Assembly: GCA_947444055.1 (NCBI GenBank)
Contig: CANEYR010000007.1
Span: forward strand, 40,724 to 104,723
DNA from: Planctomycetota bacterium
GTDB lineage: Bacteria > Planctomycetota > UBA1135 > UBA2386
Length of the DNA stretch: 64,000 nt
Direction: 5' to 3'
Shown: positions 24,797-34,128 of the stretch, in pieces
Layout of the letters: each line of letters opens with the position of its first letter
Numbering within the stretch: the first letter of the stretch is position 1
The notes under the pieces: generated by a model
Seen by the model: the letters and a program-made list of their open reading frames with translations, nothing else
Told to the model about the DNA's origin: nothing
The model's database searches: none
Translations under genes and position numbers: made by a program

Positions 24797-26635
24797 TCAG
24801 CGACCCAGGGCCTCAAGCTCAGCCAAGATCACCGCCTCGCCAGGCCGCAGCGCCGCCGCCTTCTGCAGCGCCACCCGCGCCTCCTGCTTTCGCCCCAGGC
24901 GCGCCAACACGCGGCCGAGATTGAACTGCGACGCGAAGTAGTCGGGCTCCAACGCCAAGGCTCGTTCGAAGTGCGCCGCCGCCAATTCGAGTCGGTTGAG
25001 CTGAAAGTGCGCCGTCGCCACGTTGTTGTGCACGATCGACGAATTGGGCAACGACTTCAGCGCCACTTCGAAGTGCGCCAGCGCCTCCTCGGTGCGGCCA
25101 TCGCGCGCGACGAGCGTGCCAAGTTGCAGGTGCGCCAAGCCACGCGCCGGATCGCGCCGCAGCGCCTCTTCGTAATGCGCCCTGGCCTCCGCAAATCGCC
25201 GATCCGACTCCGCGCACAAACCGAGTTCGATGGCGACGTCGGCGAGGCCCGGCGCCAATTGCTCGGCACGCTGCGCGGCGGTGACCGCGGCCTTGTTGTC
25301 GCCGCGCTCACGCAGCAAGCGCGCCCGTCGCAACCACACATTCCACGCCGTCGGCACCTTCTCGAGGTCGCGCGCCACCATCGCTTCGTCGAGCCGCGCT
25401 CGCTGCGCGCGGTCGGCGGTCGTCACCGCCAGCGTCAACGTCCCCATCTCGTCCGTGGACGACTGACCAAAACGCACTCGTCGCGGCGGTCGCACCGGGT
25501 TGCCAGGGTTGCGATCACTGTTGTCGTAGACGTATTCGATCGATAGACGCGTTCCTGCGGGCAACGTCAACGGCGTGCGCAAGCGGTAGTCGTCCTGCCA
25601 ATCGAAGTCCCACGCCTCGATCGCGAACACCACCTGCTCACTGCCGTCAGGCAGCTTCGCCACGCCGCGCAGGCGACGACAGACGAAGTGCGCATGCGGA
25701 TAGATGGCGTGGATCGTCACCGGCACCGGCACGTCGAGGTGGTCGCGCAGCACAAAGTCGGCGACACCCGGCGCGATGTCGATCGCTTCCGAGAACAACA
25801 CCACGGGCACGAAGGTCGTCTGCGTCGGCGTCTCAGTGAAGTAGAAGCCGATCTCCGGCTGCACCACTTCGGCCTTGCCCGTGGGCACCAGGTGCAGCTG
25901 CAGAACCAAATCGTCGCCCGGTCGCAACCGCCAGGCACTTCCCGGCACATTGCGGCGCACGCTCTTGCCAGGAGTCCAGCCAAGGAAGTGGCCGTCGGGC
26001 GGAATCGCCGCGCCGAGCGTCATGCCCGCAAAGCCAGGCTCGGCATCCAGCGCATCGAGCCGCCGCGACTCGCGCGTGCCGTCGACGCCGAGCACGGCGT
26101 GATGCACGGCGCGACTGCCTGGCCGAATCTCGATCGCTTCGACGAAGCGCAGACGCAGTTCCTCGACGGGAATCACCAGGTTGCGCACCACGTCGGGGCC
26201 ACTCGCCGGCACCGACAACGCGATCGGCGCCTTCACGATCAGATCGGGTTCGCGCAGTTGCCAGCCACTCGCAAAGACTGGCGGCGGCGGCTCACTCGCC
26301 TGGTCACCGCGCGGCCCCCCCGCCTCGGCCCACCGCCGCAGCGTCTCCACCTCGGCCGTGGCCAAGCGGCGGTCATCGACGAATTCGCCGTGCGTTGGCA
26401 ACCACGGCGGCATCAAGCGCTGCTGCGTCACTTCCACGATCTGCGCCCGCCGCTTCCACACCTCGTCGAAGCCGAGCAGCGAGAACGGTGCAGGTTGCCC
26501 CGGTCGATGGCAGCCACAACACGATCGGTAGATGATCGGCGCCACCTCGCGCGCAAACGTCGGCGCCTCGGCCTGCGCCAGCGCCGCCACGCTGAGCAGC
26601 GCGTGCATCATCAGGAACGAAGGGCGGTCGACCAT
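24797..26635 (-). CDS. Cytochrome c / copper-monooxygenase-like / TPR fusion protein
   Basis: A 612-aa exported protein with signal MVDRPSFLMMHALLSVAALA. A cytochrome c-type domain has a CxxCH haem site (YRSCCGCHRPG). A type II copper monooxygenase-like region follows with candidate ligands VHHAVLG, LQLHLVPTG and IYPHAHFVCRR, plus a Met in STDEMGTLTLAV, matching the HH / H / HxH / M pattern of PHM-type enzymes. A C-terminal run of TPR repeats completes it (LAHLQLGTLVARDGRTEEALAHF and similar). The architecture is typical of planctomycete periplasmic proteins; substrate unknown. It begins 2 bp after the upstream oligopeptidase stop, so it is co-transcribed. Confidence 0.8.
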   Translation of the reverse strand: MVDRPSFLMMHALLSVAALAQAEAPTFAREVAPIIYRSCCGCHRPGQPAPFSLLGFDEVWKRRAQIVEVTQQRLMPPWLPTHGEFVDDRRLATAEVETLRRWAEAGGPRGDQASEPPPPVFASGWQLREPDLIVKAPIALSVPASGPDVVRNLVIPVEELRLRFVEAIEIRPGSRAVHHAVLGVDGTRESRRLDALDAEPGFAGMTLGAAIPPDGHFLGWTPGKSVRRNVPGSAWRLRPGDDLVLQLHLVPTGKAEVVQPEIGFYFTETPTQTTFVPVVLFSEAIDIAPGVADFVLRDHLDVPVPVTIHAIYPHAHFVCRRLRGVAKLPDGSEQVVFAIEAWDFDWQDDYRLRTPLTLPAGTRLSIEYVYDNSDRNPGNPVRPPRRVRFGQSSTDEMGTLTLAVTTADRAQRARLDEAMVARDLEKVPTAWNVWLRRARLLRERGDNKAAVTAAQRAEQLAPGLADVAIELGLCAESDRRFAEARAHYEEALRRDPARGLAHLQLGTLVARDGRTEEALAHFEVALKSLPNSSIVHNNVATAHFQLNRLELAAAHFERALALEPDYFASQFNLGRVLARLGRKQEARVALQKAAALRPGEAVILAELEALGR

Positions 26636-26637
26636 GG

Positions 26638-28770
26638 TCACTTCGTGATGCCGACCTGCGACAGCATCCACGCCATCTCGAAGGCCCGGTCGCGCCAGCG
26701 GTCGTAGCGCCCCGAAGCCCCACCGTGGCCCGCCGCCTCCAGCTTGCACTGCAGCAACAGCTGGCTGCTGTCGGCCTTCAAGGTCCGCAGCTTGGCGACG
26801 TACTTGGCGGGCTCCCAATACATCACCTGGGAATCATTGAAGCTCGTCGTCACCAAGGTCGCCGGATAGGCCGCCGCCGACAGGTTTTCGTACGGGCTGT
26901 ACGACAGCATGTACTCAAACGCCGCCTTCTCGTTGGGATTGCCCCACTCAAGGTACTCACCGACGGTCAGCGGCAACGACGCATCCATCATCGTGTTCAT
27001 CACGTCGACGAACGGCACCGCACTGTGCACGGCGCGGAACAGATCGGGCCGCATGTTGGCGACCGCACCCATCAAGAGCCCCCCGGCACTGCCGCCTTCG
27101 ATCACGAGACGATCCTTCTGCGTGCACTTGGTGGCAATCAAGTGCTCGGCGCAGTCGATGAAGTCCGTGAAGGTGTTCCTCTTCTTTTGCAACATGCCGT
27201 CCTTGTGCCAGCGGTCGCCAAGGTCGTTGCCGCCGCGAATGTGCGCAATTGCGAAGGCCATGCCGCGATCGAGCAGGCTGATGCGGTTGCTGTCGAACGA
27301 CGCCGGCATCGCAAATCCGTACGAGCCGTACGCATACAGCCACAGGGGCGCCGTGCCATCGCGTGGCAAGCCATCGCGGTAGACGATCGAAATCGGCACC
27401 TGCACGCCATCGCGCGCCTTCGCCCACATTCGCTCGGTGCGGTACTTCGTGGCGTCGTAGCCAGCGACCTCCTGCTGCTTCTTCAGCGTGCGCGCGCCGT
27501 TCGCCAGGTCGTAGTCGTACACACAGGACGGCGTCACCATCGACTGGTAGTTGATGCGATAGCTCGTCGACGTGAACTCCGGCGTGCCGCCCGACGACGC
27601 ACTGTAGACCGCTTCGGGGAACGCGATCTCGCGCCACGCGCCGCTGGCAAAGTCGAGCACGCGAAACCGCGGCAGCGCCTGCATGCGTTCTTGCACCACC
27701 GCGTAGTTGGCAAAGACGTCGAAGCCGGTGACAAACACGCCGGCCCTCGCCGGCACCAGTTCCTTGCCGTTCTCCAGCTTGGCTTCGCCCACCGGCACCT
27801 GCACGACCCGAAAGTCCTCGGCCTTGTCGTTGGTGACGACGAAGAACGAACCGTCGCGGTGGTCGAAGCGATAGCGATGGCCCTTCGCGCGCGGCAGCAG
27901 CACGCGCCATGCCGCCTTCGGGGTGCGCGCATCCAGGTATCGCCACTCCGCACTGTCCGTGCTGCCGGCACCGACCATCAGGAAGCGCTTGTCGCGCGTG
28001 CGCGCCACGCCGATGCGAAACAGCTCGTCCTTCTCTTCCAACAACAGCTCGGGGGCTTGGCCGAGTTCGAGCCGCCACAGTTGGTTTGACCGCTTGGTCA
28101 CCTCCTCCTCGGTGACGAAGAACAGCGTCTTGCCATCGGCCGCCCATTCGACCGAGGTCACACGCACTGCGAGGTCCGGCTGGATCGTGCCGGTGCGCAG
28201 ATCCTTCACGTGCAGCGAGTACTGGCGAAAGCCCGTGACGTCAGTCGTGTAGGCGAGCAGGTGGTCATCGTCGCTGACTTGTTGGTCGCCGAGCCCAAGG
28301 TAGGCCAGCCCCTTGGCCATCTCGTTCTGGTCGAGCATCACCTGCTCCGCGACCGTCTCGTCGTAGCTCAATGCCGCCGACGCCGGGCGCCGACACACGA
28401 TCGGGTACTGCAGCCCATCGACGGTGCGCGAGTAATAGAAGTGCCGCCCATCGCGAACGGGCACGCTGAGGTCGGTCTGCTTCACGCGCGCGACCAGCTC
28501 GCGATACAGCGTCTCCTGCAGCGGCTGCAGGTTCTGCGTCATCGCCTTCGTGTACGCATTCTCGGCCTGCAGATAGGCGACGACTTCTGGGTTGCCCTTC
28601 TCACGCAGCCAAAACCACGGGTCGGTGAAGGTGCGGCCGTGCCATTGCTCCTTGTGCTCGACTCGCTTGGCCACTGGCGGCAGCGGCACCGCCTGCGCCA
28701 CCACCGCGACGGCGAAGAGCGTGAAGGCAATGCACGCGGAGAAGAACTTGGCGACGAGGTGGCTTGGCAT
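26638..28770 (-). CDS. Prolyl oligopeptidase family serine protease (oligopeptidase B type)
   Basis: A 710-aa S9-family peptidase. Signal-like N-terminus MPSHLVAKFFSACIAFTLFA (ATG at 28770) suggests export. N-terminal propeller: WHGRTFTDPWFWLREKGNPE, YYSRTVDGLQYPIVCRR. C-terminal alpha/beta-hydrolase: YGSYGFAMPASFDSNRI, nucleophile VIEGGSAGGLLMGAV (GGSAGG), catalytic Asp in SFNDSQVMYWEP and catalytic His in AAGHGGASGRYD. The full triad is present and the length is usual for oligopeptidase B, which cleaves after basic residues in peptides; that specificity is inferred. First gene of a two-gene unit with the cytochrome/TPR protein. Confidence 0.93.
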   Translation of the reverse strand: MPSHLVAKFFSACIAFTLFAVAVVAQAVPLPPVAKRVEHKEQWHGRTFTDPWFWLREKGNPEVVAYLQAENAYTKAMTQNLQPLQETLYRELVARVKQTDLSVPVRDGRHFYYSRTVDGLQYPIVCRRPASAALSYDETVAEQVMLDQNEMAKGLAYLGLGDQQVSDDDHLLAYTTDVTGFRQYSLHVKDLRTGTIQPDLAVRVTSVEWAADGKTLFFVTEEEVTKRSNQLWRLELGQAPELLLEEKDELFRIGVARTRDKRFLMVGAGSTDSAEWRYLDARTPKAAWRVLLPRAKGHRYRFDHRDGSFFVVTNDKAEDFRVVQVPVGEAKLENGKELVPARAGVFVTGFDVFANYAVVQERMQALPRFRVLDFASGAWREIAFPEAVYSASSGGTPEFTSTSYRINYQSMVTPSCVYDYDLANGARTLKKQQEVAGYDATKYRTERMWAKARDGVQVPISIVYRDGLPRDGTAPLWLYAYGSYGFAMPASFDSNRISLLDRGMAFAIAHIRGGNDLGDRWHKDGMLQKKRNTFTDFIDCAEHLIATKCTQKDRLVIEGGSAGGLLMGAVANMRPDLFRAVHSAVPFVDVMNTMMDASLPLTVGEYLEWGNPNEKAAFEYMLSYSPYENLSAAAYPATLVTTSFNDSQVMYWEPAKYVAKLRTLKADSSQLLLQCKLEAAGHGGASGRYDRWRDRAFEMAWMLSQVGITK

Positions 28771-28868
28771 GAGGTTCGCAGGCGGCGCAGTGCCGAGGTG
28801 CATTCATACGCACCGCGCGCCTGCCTCGCGAGCCGCAGCCGCAGAGGCCGATCGTCAATTCGGCGCGT

Positions 28869-30839
28869 TCACTGCAAGCGCACGATGCGCAGCTGATGCC
28901 GATGACTTGGGTTCACCGCCGGGACCGGCAGCGTCATGCCGGGTGCCAAGGGCGGCGGGGCAGCGGTCGAGAACGTCGGCGGCAGGATCGGAAACCCAGC
29001 GGCGCTGGTGCCGGCCAGCGTGCCGACGAGCGGCGCACCCAAACACACCGCCGCCGCATCGAACTGCTCCTCATCCATCGCGACGACGATGGTGCCCGCG
29101 TCGAGCACAGCGTCGTAACCAAACCAACCCAGTTGACGAATGCGGTAGCCATAGCCGAGCTGCGGATTGGACATGGCCGTCGGCGTCATCTCGGCGGTGC
29201 TCAACCGGAAGGTCTCTTCCGGCGAACCACCAAACGCCAGCCAGCGACTCGCGTGCAGTTCGAGGCCGAAGGCAGCGTCCGCGATGTAAAGCACATCGAC
29301 GCGCACCGCCCCGTTGCGCTCGCGCGCGAACACGGACGGCGCGTGTGCACCAGCAAGACCGAGGCGCCGATACGACTGCGAATCGACTTGCCCGTTCACG
29401 AGGCGCGCGAGGGAGATGCCATTCAACGACTCGTACGCATAGAAGACTTGCAGGCTGGCTCCGCTGCCCATCAAGGCCACGCTCGGATCGCGCGCGAACA
29501 TGATCTCGGCGTCGACCACGACATCCGCGAACTGACCCTGCCAAGGACGCGTCGCACAGTGGAACTCAGTGACCACTTCACCGGTCCAAATCCCACCAGC
29601 CGTCGTGTACGTGTAGGCGTGCCCGACCACCAGATCGCCGCCATCGGACCACTGCATGCCCATCGGCAACGGCACCACGTGATCGTTCACGGTGTGGATC
29701 GCAACCGGGGCCGCAAAGGTGTAGGCGGTCGGCGAACCGCCGCCATCGAAGGCCGAAGGCCACCCATCGACCAGCATCAACTCCGAGCGCTGGCCGCCAT
29801 CCGTCTGCCAATAGGCGAGCGCCAGCGAGTAGTCGGCGGCCATGGCCATCTGCACGAGCCGCGTGCTCGCGACCGTTCCACCCACTGCGACGAAGGTCTC
29901 GTCCTGAGCGAACGTCGCCCCGCGATCAAACGAAAGGCGCAGCTCGACCGCATCGTCGCGACCCTGCGCGACGGCAAGCACGTTGAACAACGCGGCGATC
30001 TCGTGGTCGCGCCAGTTGCCTGAGTCATAGCCCGCCGCTCGCGCGCCACCACCGGTGACGACGCCCGTCACGGCGTCCTGCTGCAGTCGCATCTCGTAGC
30101 GTTCGCGCGCCGTCGCATTGGCGCGGTCGCCTTCGTAGACCACGACACTCGCACGATCGCCGGACACTGCAATCGCCGGCATGCCAAAGCGCCACGAATC
30201 ACTGGAGTAGACCGTGGCATCCGCGACGACGTCTGGGTGGTTGCTGCCCGGCGCCGCGGCGGCGTTGATCGCGGACACGGGACCGATCGCGAGCTCGACC
30301 AAAGCGGTCTGCAGCAGCACTTCGCCCGTCGTGCCGTTCGCTGGCGTTTCAGTCTCAAACGCCAACACCTGCGGGCGATCGATCTTGCCGCGAATCGACA
30401 ACCGCGAAAACCCATTGCCTTCGACGCCCATCCAATTGGTGTTGCGGCCATCGATGAAGAGGCCAGGGCCATTCACGATGACGCCAGCCGCTGCCAGACT
30501 CGTCACGCCCGCGATCGGGGTCGCCGTGCCATCGAGCAGGTGCGCAACGCTCACCTTGGCCCAGCCGGCATTGCCGCTCGCCACCGTCAGCACATCGAAC
30601 GTGAACGGCACGCCGGCGGGCGTCGTCAGTTGGTAGGTGCGCGCCGGCAATGGATGCAGGCCGCCCAACTCCACGCGCTGCAGGTCGACGCGCGCCGAGA
30701 CGGTGTCGGTCGCGGCGGGAGCCATCGTCTCCAGCCCGGCAGCAAGAACCATGGGCGCCGTCGCCGTGTCGGCGCTGCGCCCGCTGCACCCTGCAAGCAA
30801 GAGAAGGGTGACAGCAACGACGGGCAATCGAATCGACAT
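28869..30839 (-). CDS. Large lipoprotein of unknown function
   Basis: A 656-aa lipoprotein (MSIRLPVVAVTLLLLAGCSG, AGC lipobox). A Thr/Ala-rich linker is followed by a beta-rich body, no catalytic motif recognised. Recurrent SF(D)RGATF and WPSAFDGGGSPTAYTF-like turns and VLDAGTIVVAMDE suggest a beta-propeller or sialidase-like fold without convincing Asp boxes. The C-terminus is Pro-rich (PILPPTFSTAAPPPLAPGM) and ends HQLRIVRLQ. It is separated by 98 bp from the oligopeptidase unit and divergent from the Fic gene. Probably surface-exposed. Function not assigned. Confidence 0.65.
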   Translation of the reverse strand: MSIRLPVVAVTLLLLAGCSGRSADTATAPMVLAAGLETMAPAATDTVSARVDLQRVELGGLHPLPARTYQLTTPAGVPFTFDVLTVASGNAGWAKVSVAHLLDGTATPIAGVTSLAAAGVIVNGPGLFIDGRNTNWMGVEGNGFSRLSIRGKIDRPQVLAFETETPANGTTGEVLLQTALVELAIGPVSAINAAAAPGSNHPDVVADATVYSSDSWRFGMPAIAVSGDRASVVVYEGDRANATARERYEMRLQQDAVTGVVTGGGARAAGYDSGNWRDHEIAALFNVLAVAQGRDDAVELRLSFDRGATFAQDETFVAVGGTVASTRLVQMAMAADYSLALAYWQTDGGQRSELMLVDGWPSAFDGGGSPTAYTFAAPVAIHTVNDHVVPLPMGMQWSDGGDLVVGHAYTYTTAGGIWTGEVVTEFHCATRPWQGQFADVVVDAEIMFARDPSVALMGSGASLQVFYAYESLNGISLARLVNGQVDSQSYRRLGLAGAHAPSVFARERNGAVRVDVLYIADAAFGLELHASRWLAFGGSPEETFRLSTAEMTPTAMSNPQLGYGYRIRQLGWFGYDAVLDAGTIVVAMDEEQFDAAAVCLGAPLVGTLAGTSAAGFPILPPTFSTAAPPPLAPGMTLPVPAVNPSHRHQLRIVRLQ

Positions 30840-31070
30840 GGGAGGGCTCGGGGGTCAGGGCACGACGTTGCAGGATCCAGCGGGCGGCCGGTAGATAGCA
30901 GCCTCGCTGGCCGCGGTCACCTACAAGGGCTGGCTGGATTTGGTCGGACCGACTCCTCCGAACGCTGACATCGCGCCCAGTCCTTGGTCGTTTGTTGCCA
31001 ACGGGTCGCGTTCGTCTTGCTCCCATCCAAGGAAACTGTCGACAGCTCGAGCCTTGCCAACGCTGGCTCT

Positions 31071-31133
31071 GCTGTTAAAAGTTAGCGCCATTCTTTGAAT
31101 AACGGTCCGGCCGGTTCAAGAACTTTTAATAGC
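31071..31133 (+). promoter_or_regulatory. AT-rich inverted-repeat operator candidate upstream of the Fic gene
   Basis: The arms GCTGTTAAAAGTT (31071-31083) and AACTTTTAATAGC (31121-31133) pair at 12 of 13 positions. Nested inside is a second pair, TTCTTTGAA and TTCAAGAA. This AT-rich island contrasts with its GC-rich surroundings and ends 11 bp before the GTG start. The Fic protein carries a C-terminal winged helix, so autoregulation is plausible. In the remaining 30840-31070 only a CTGTCGACAG palindrome (31036-31045) was noted. Confidence 0.5.
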
Positions 31134-31144
31134 GAGCCCATCCA

Positions 31145-32308
31145 GTGAAGCGAGGCGCCACAGGTCGTTTTGAGACGGTCACGTACGGCGATGAGTCGGT
31201 TCGCGCCTTCGTCCCGTTGCCGCTCCCGCCGACGGAGCGGCTCGACCTCACCGGCTCTCTCCAGATCAAGCTTGAGAGCGCCCACATAGCCATCGGCCGC
31301 CTCGACAGCGTGTCCACACTCCTGCCTGGCACCGGTCTCTTCCTCTACACGTACATTCGTAAAGAAGCGGTCCTCTCTTCACAGATCGAGGGCACGCAGT
31401 CCTCGCTGTCGGATCTCCTGCTGTTTGAACTCGACCAAGCTCCAGGAGCGCCGCTGGATGACGTCGTCGAGGTCTCCAACTACGTCGCCGCCATGCAGCA
31501 TGGGCTCACACGAATGCGTGGCGGCTTCCCACTCTCCAACCGCCTCATCCGTGAGATCCACGAAAAGCTGCTGGCGCGAGGTCGCGGCAACGAGAAGCAG
31601 CCAGGGGAGTTTCGCCGGAGCCAAAACTGGATCGGCGGCACGCGTCCTGGCAACGCCAAGTTCGTCCCGCCGCCAGCCGATCTGATGCCCGGCTGCATGG
31701 GTGATCTTGAGCGCTTCCTGCACGAGACCAATGACGGACTCCCGACGTTGGTGCGCGCTGCTTTGGCCCACGTGCAGTTCGAAACCATTCACCCGTTCCT
31801 CGACGGCAATGGCCGCGTCGGTCGCCTGCTGATCACATTCTTGCTCTGTCACGCGGGAATACTTCGCGAACCGCTGCTCTACCTGAGCCTCTATTTCAAA
31901 GAGCATCGCGACGAGTACTACGGCCTGCTCGACATGGTGCGTCGCGATGGCGACTGGGAAGCGTGGCTCGTGTTCTTCCTCGACGGTGTCATCAAGACCG
32001 CGAACGGCGCCGTTGAAACCGCGCAGCGCCTCTCCACACTGTTCGCCGAGGACCGCGCCAAGATCCAGCAGAGGGGCCGCAAGGCCAACTCAGCTCTGCG
32101 CGTTCACGAAGGTCTGCAGCGGCGGCCCGTGACCACTCTGCACGAAGTAGCCAAGACCACGGGCCTCACCTTCCCAACCGCCGGAGTCGGCATGCGAGTT
32201 CTGACTGACCTGGGCATCACGAACGAAGTCACCGGCAAGCGGCGCAACCGCGTGTTTGCCTACACCACATACCTGGATGTTCTGAACGAGGGCACAGTGA
32301 CGCCGTAA
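31145..32308 (+). CDS. Fic-domain AMPylase with intramolecular inhibitory motif and C-terminal winged helix
   Basis: A 387-aa SoFic-like protein. The Fic_N region contains the inhibitory helix SSQIEGTQSS ((S/T)xxxE(G/N)), which blocks the ATP site in class II Fic proteins. The Fic core has FETIHPFLDGNGRVGR with all canonical residues (HPFxxGNGRxxR), so AMPylation of target hydroxyl side chains is expected. The C-terminal ~70 residues (RRPVTTLHEVAKTTGLTF, VGMRVLTDLGITNEVTGKRR) form a winged helix suited to binding the inverted repeat just upstream. GTG start at 31145. It stands alone between a divergent lipoprotein gene and argS. Target protein unknown. Confidence 0.93.
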   Translation: MKRGATGRFETVTYGDESVRAFVPLPLPPTERLDLTGSLQIKLESAHIAIGRLDSVSTLLPGTGLFLYTYIRKEAVLSSQIEGTQSSLSDLLLFELDQAPGAPLDDVVEVSNYVAAMQHGLTRMRGGFPLSNRLIREIHEKLLARGRGNEKQPGEFRRSQNWIGGTRPGNAKFVPPPADLMPGCMGDLERFLHETNDGLPTLVRAALAHVQFETIHPFLDGNGRVGRLLITFLLCHAGILREPLLYLSLYFKEHRDEYYGLLDMVRRDGDWEAWLVFFLDGVIKTANGAVETAQRLSTLFAEDRAKIQQRGRKANSALRVHEGLQRRPVTTLHEVAKTTGLTFPTAGVGMRVLTDLGITNEVTGKRRNRVFAYTTYLDVLNEGTVTP

Positions 32309-32324
32309 TCACCGGCCCCATCGC

Positions 32325-32330
32325 TATCCT
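32325..32330 (+). promoter_or_regulatory. argS: Possible -10 element for argS
   Basis: TATCCT in the sequence GCTATCCTG lies 28 bp upstream of the TTG start of argS. The same GCTAnnnT/CTATCCT pattern occurs shortly upstream of the DegT, ABC-F and DUF1428 genes. No convincing -35 was seen. Confidence 0.3.
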
Positions 32331-32358
32331 GCTCGCCCTTACCTGCCAAGCCGCCCCC

Positions 32359-34089
32359 TTGACCGACCTGCACCGCCATCTCCGCGACCGCCTTCTCGCC
32401 ACCCTCGTCGACCTCGGTCTGGCGCGCGACGCCGCCCAACCGCTGATCCGGCTCGACCCACCCAAGAACCGCGATCATGGCGACGTGGCGCTGGGCGCCT
32501 TCCAATTGGCGAAGCTGGCCGGCAAGGCGCCGCCCGCCCTCGCCGCCGAAATCGCCGCGAAGATCACCAGCGACGCCATCATCGAGTCAGCCGCCGCGGC
32601 CGGACCGTTCGTCAACTTCCGCTTCCGCCGCGCCGCCCTCGCCCTCGAAGTGCTGTCGGCGATCCAGAGCGACGCCGCACCCTATGGCAAGGCGCGCGGC
32701 AACGGCGACGTCGTCTGCATCGACTTCAGCTCGCCCAACATCGCGAAGCCGTTCCACATCGGCCACATGCGCAGCACGGTTCTCGGCAACGCCCTGTGTC
32801 GCATCCATCGCCACGTCGGCGCCACCGTGCATGGCATCAACCACCTCGGCGACTGGGGCATGCCGTTCGCCAAGATGATGACGGCGTACATGCGTTGGGG
32901 GAACGAGCAGGAACTGCACCGTTCGCCGATGCGCTACATGTTCGACCTCTACAAGCGCTACGGCGTCGAGGTGAAGCAGAACCCCGGTCTCGACGGTGAA
33001 GCCGCGGCGCACTTCCGTGCCCTCGAAAGCGGCGTCGACAACCAAGAACGGCGCATGTGGAAACTGCTGCGCGACGAGTCGTTGAAGGCGTTCCAAGGGC
33101 CGTATGCGCGCCTTGGCGTGACCTTTGATCACATCACCGGCGAGTCGTTTTTCGAGGACAAGATGGCGGCGGCGCTGCAGCGCGTCGTCGCGGCGGGCGT
33201 GCTCGAACAGAGTGACGGTGCGTCCGTCGTTTGGCTGAAAGAACTCGGCATCAAGGAGCCGTGCATTCTCACCAAGAGTGACGGCACCACGCTCTACCAC
33301 ACCCGCGATCTGGCGGCGGCGTTCTACCGCGAAGTCACCTTCCATCCGACGCGCATCCTCTACGTGGTTGGCGCCGAGCAAAAGCTGCACTTCGATCAGC
33401 TGAAGGGCGTGCTGACGAAGATGCAGGAGCCGATCGCGAAGGCGGTCGAACACGTGCCGTTCGGGCTCGTCTTGAGCAAGAGCGACGACGGCAAGTGGGA
33501 GAAGTTCGCTTCGCGCTCAGGCAACGCGGTGTTCCTCGACGAGATCCTCGACGAGGCAGTCGCCAAGGTGCGCGCGGTCATTCGCGAAAAGAACCCGGAC
33601 CTCGCCAACGCCGACCAAGTCGCGGAGCAAGTCGGGGTGTCCGCGATCGTCTTCAACGACCTGAAGAACTCGCGCATCAAGGACGTGAAGTTCGACTGGG
33701 ACTCGATGCTGCAGTTCGAAGGCGAGACCGGGCCGTACGTGCAGTACGCGTGTGCGCGGCTGGCGTCGATCCTGCGCAAAGTCGAGGTGCCGGTGCCCGC
33801 CGTTGACGCCATCGACTGCGCACTGTTGGCGGACGCGGAGCGGGTGCTGCTCGTCATGATGGACTTTGGCACCGCCGTGCAGAAGGCCGCGGAGCAGAGT
33901 GAGCCGAGCCACGTCACCGGGCATGCGATCGCGCTCGCTGGCGAGATCCACAGCTACCTGCGCGACCACTACGTCGTCGGCGCCGAGCCCGCGGTGCGCG
34001 ATGCGCGACTGGTGTTGGTCGACGCCGCGCGGCGGCTGTTGACGACGGGGCTCGCGTTGCTCGGTATCACGGCGCCCGATCGCATGTGA
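32359..34089 (+). CDS. argS: Arginyl-tRNA synthetase
   Basis: A 576-aa class Ia aminoacyl-tRNA synthetase of normal length that charges tRNA-Arg with arginine. The N-terminal Add1 domain (MTDLHRHLRDRLL) is followed by the catalytic fold with HIGH motif (SSPNIAKPFHIGHMRST), GINHLGDWGMPF and TLYHTRDLAAAFYR. The KMSKS region is replaced by a relaxed loop (SKSDDGKWEKFASRSGN), as is common in ArgRS. The C-terminal anticodon-binding helices include FDWDSMLQFEGETGPYVQYA and ARLVLVDAARRLLTTGLALLGI. Start is a TTG at 32359; no ATG/GTG fits better. It is 50 bp downstream of the Fic gene. Confidence 0.96.
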   Translation: MTDLHRHLRDRLLATLVDLGLARDAAQPLIRLDPPKNRDHGDVALGAFQLAKLAGKAPPALAAEIAAKITSDAIIESAAAAGPFVNFRFRRAALALEVLSAIQSDAAPYGKARGNGDVVCIDFSSPNIAKPFHIGHMRSTVLGNALCRIHRHVGATVHGINHLGDWGMPFAKMMTAYMRWGNEQELHRSPMRYMFDLYKRYGVEVKQNPGLDGEAAAHFRALESGVDNQERRMWKLLRDESLKAFQGPYARLGVTFDHITGESFFEDKMAAALQRVVAAGVLEQSDGASVVWLKELGIKEPCILTKSDGTTLYHTRDLAAAFYREVTFHPTRILYVVGAEQKLHFDQLKGVLTKMQEPIAKAVEHVPFGLVLSKSDDGKWEKFASRSGNAVFLDEILDEAVAKVRAVIREKNPDLANADQVAEQVGVSAIVFNDLKNSRIKDVKFDWDSMLQFEGETGPYVQYACARLASILRKVEVPVPAVDAIDCALLADAERVLLVMMDFGTAVQKAAEQSEPSHVTGHAIALAGEIHSYLRDHYVVGAEPAVRDARLVLVDAARRLLTTGLALLGITAPDRM

Positions 34090-34128
34090 CGGCTCGCCTG
34101 TGACTGCGGCCGGGCACGGCGGCTTCGC

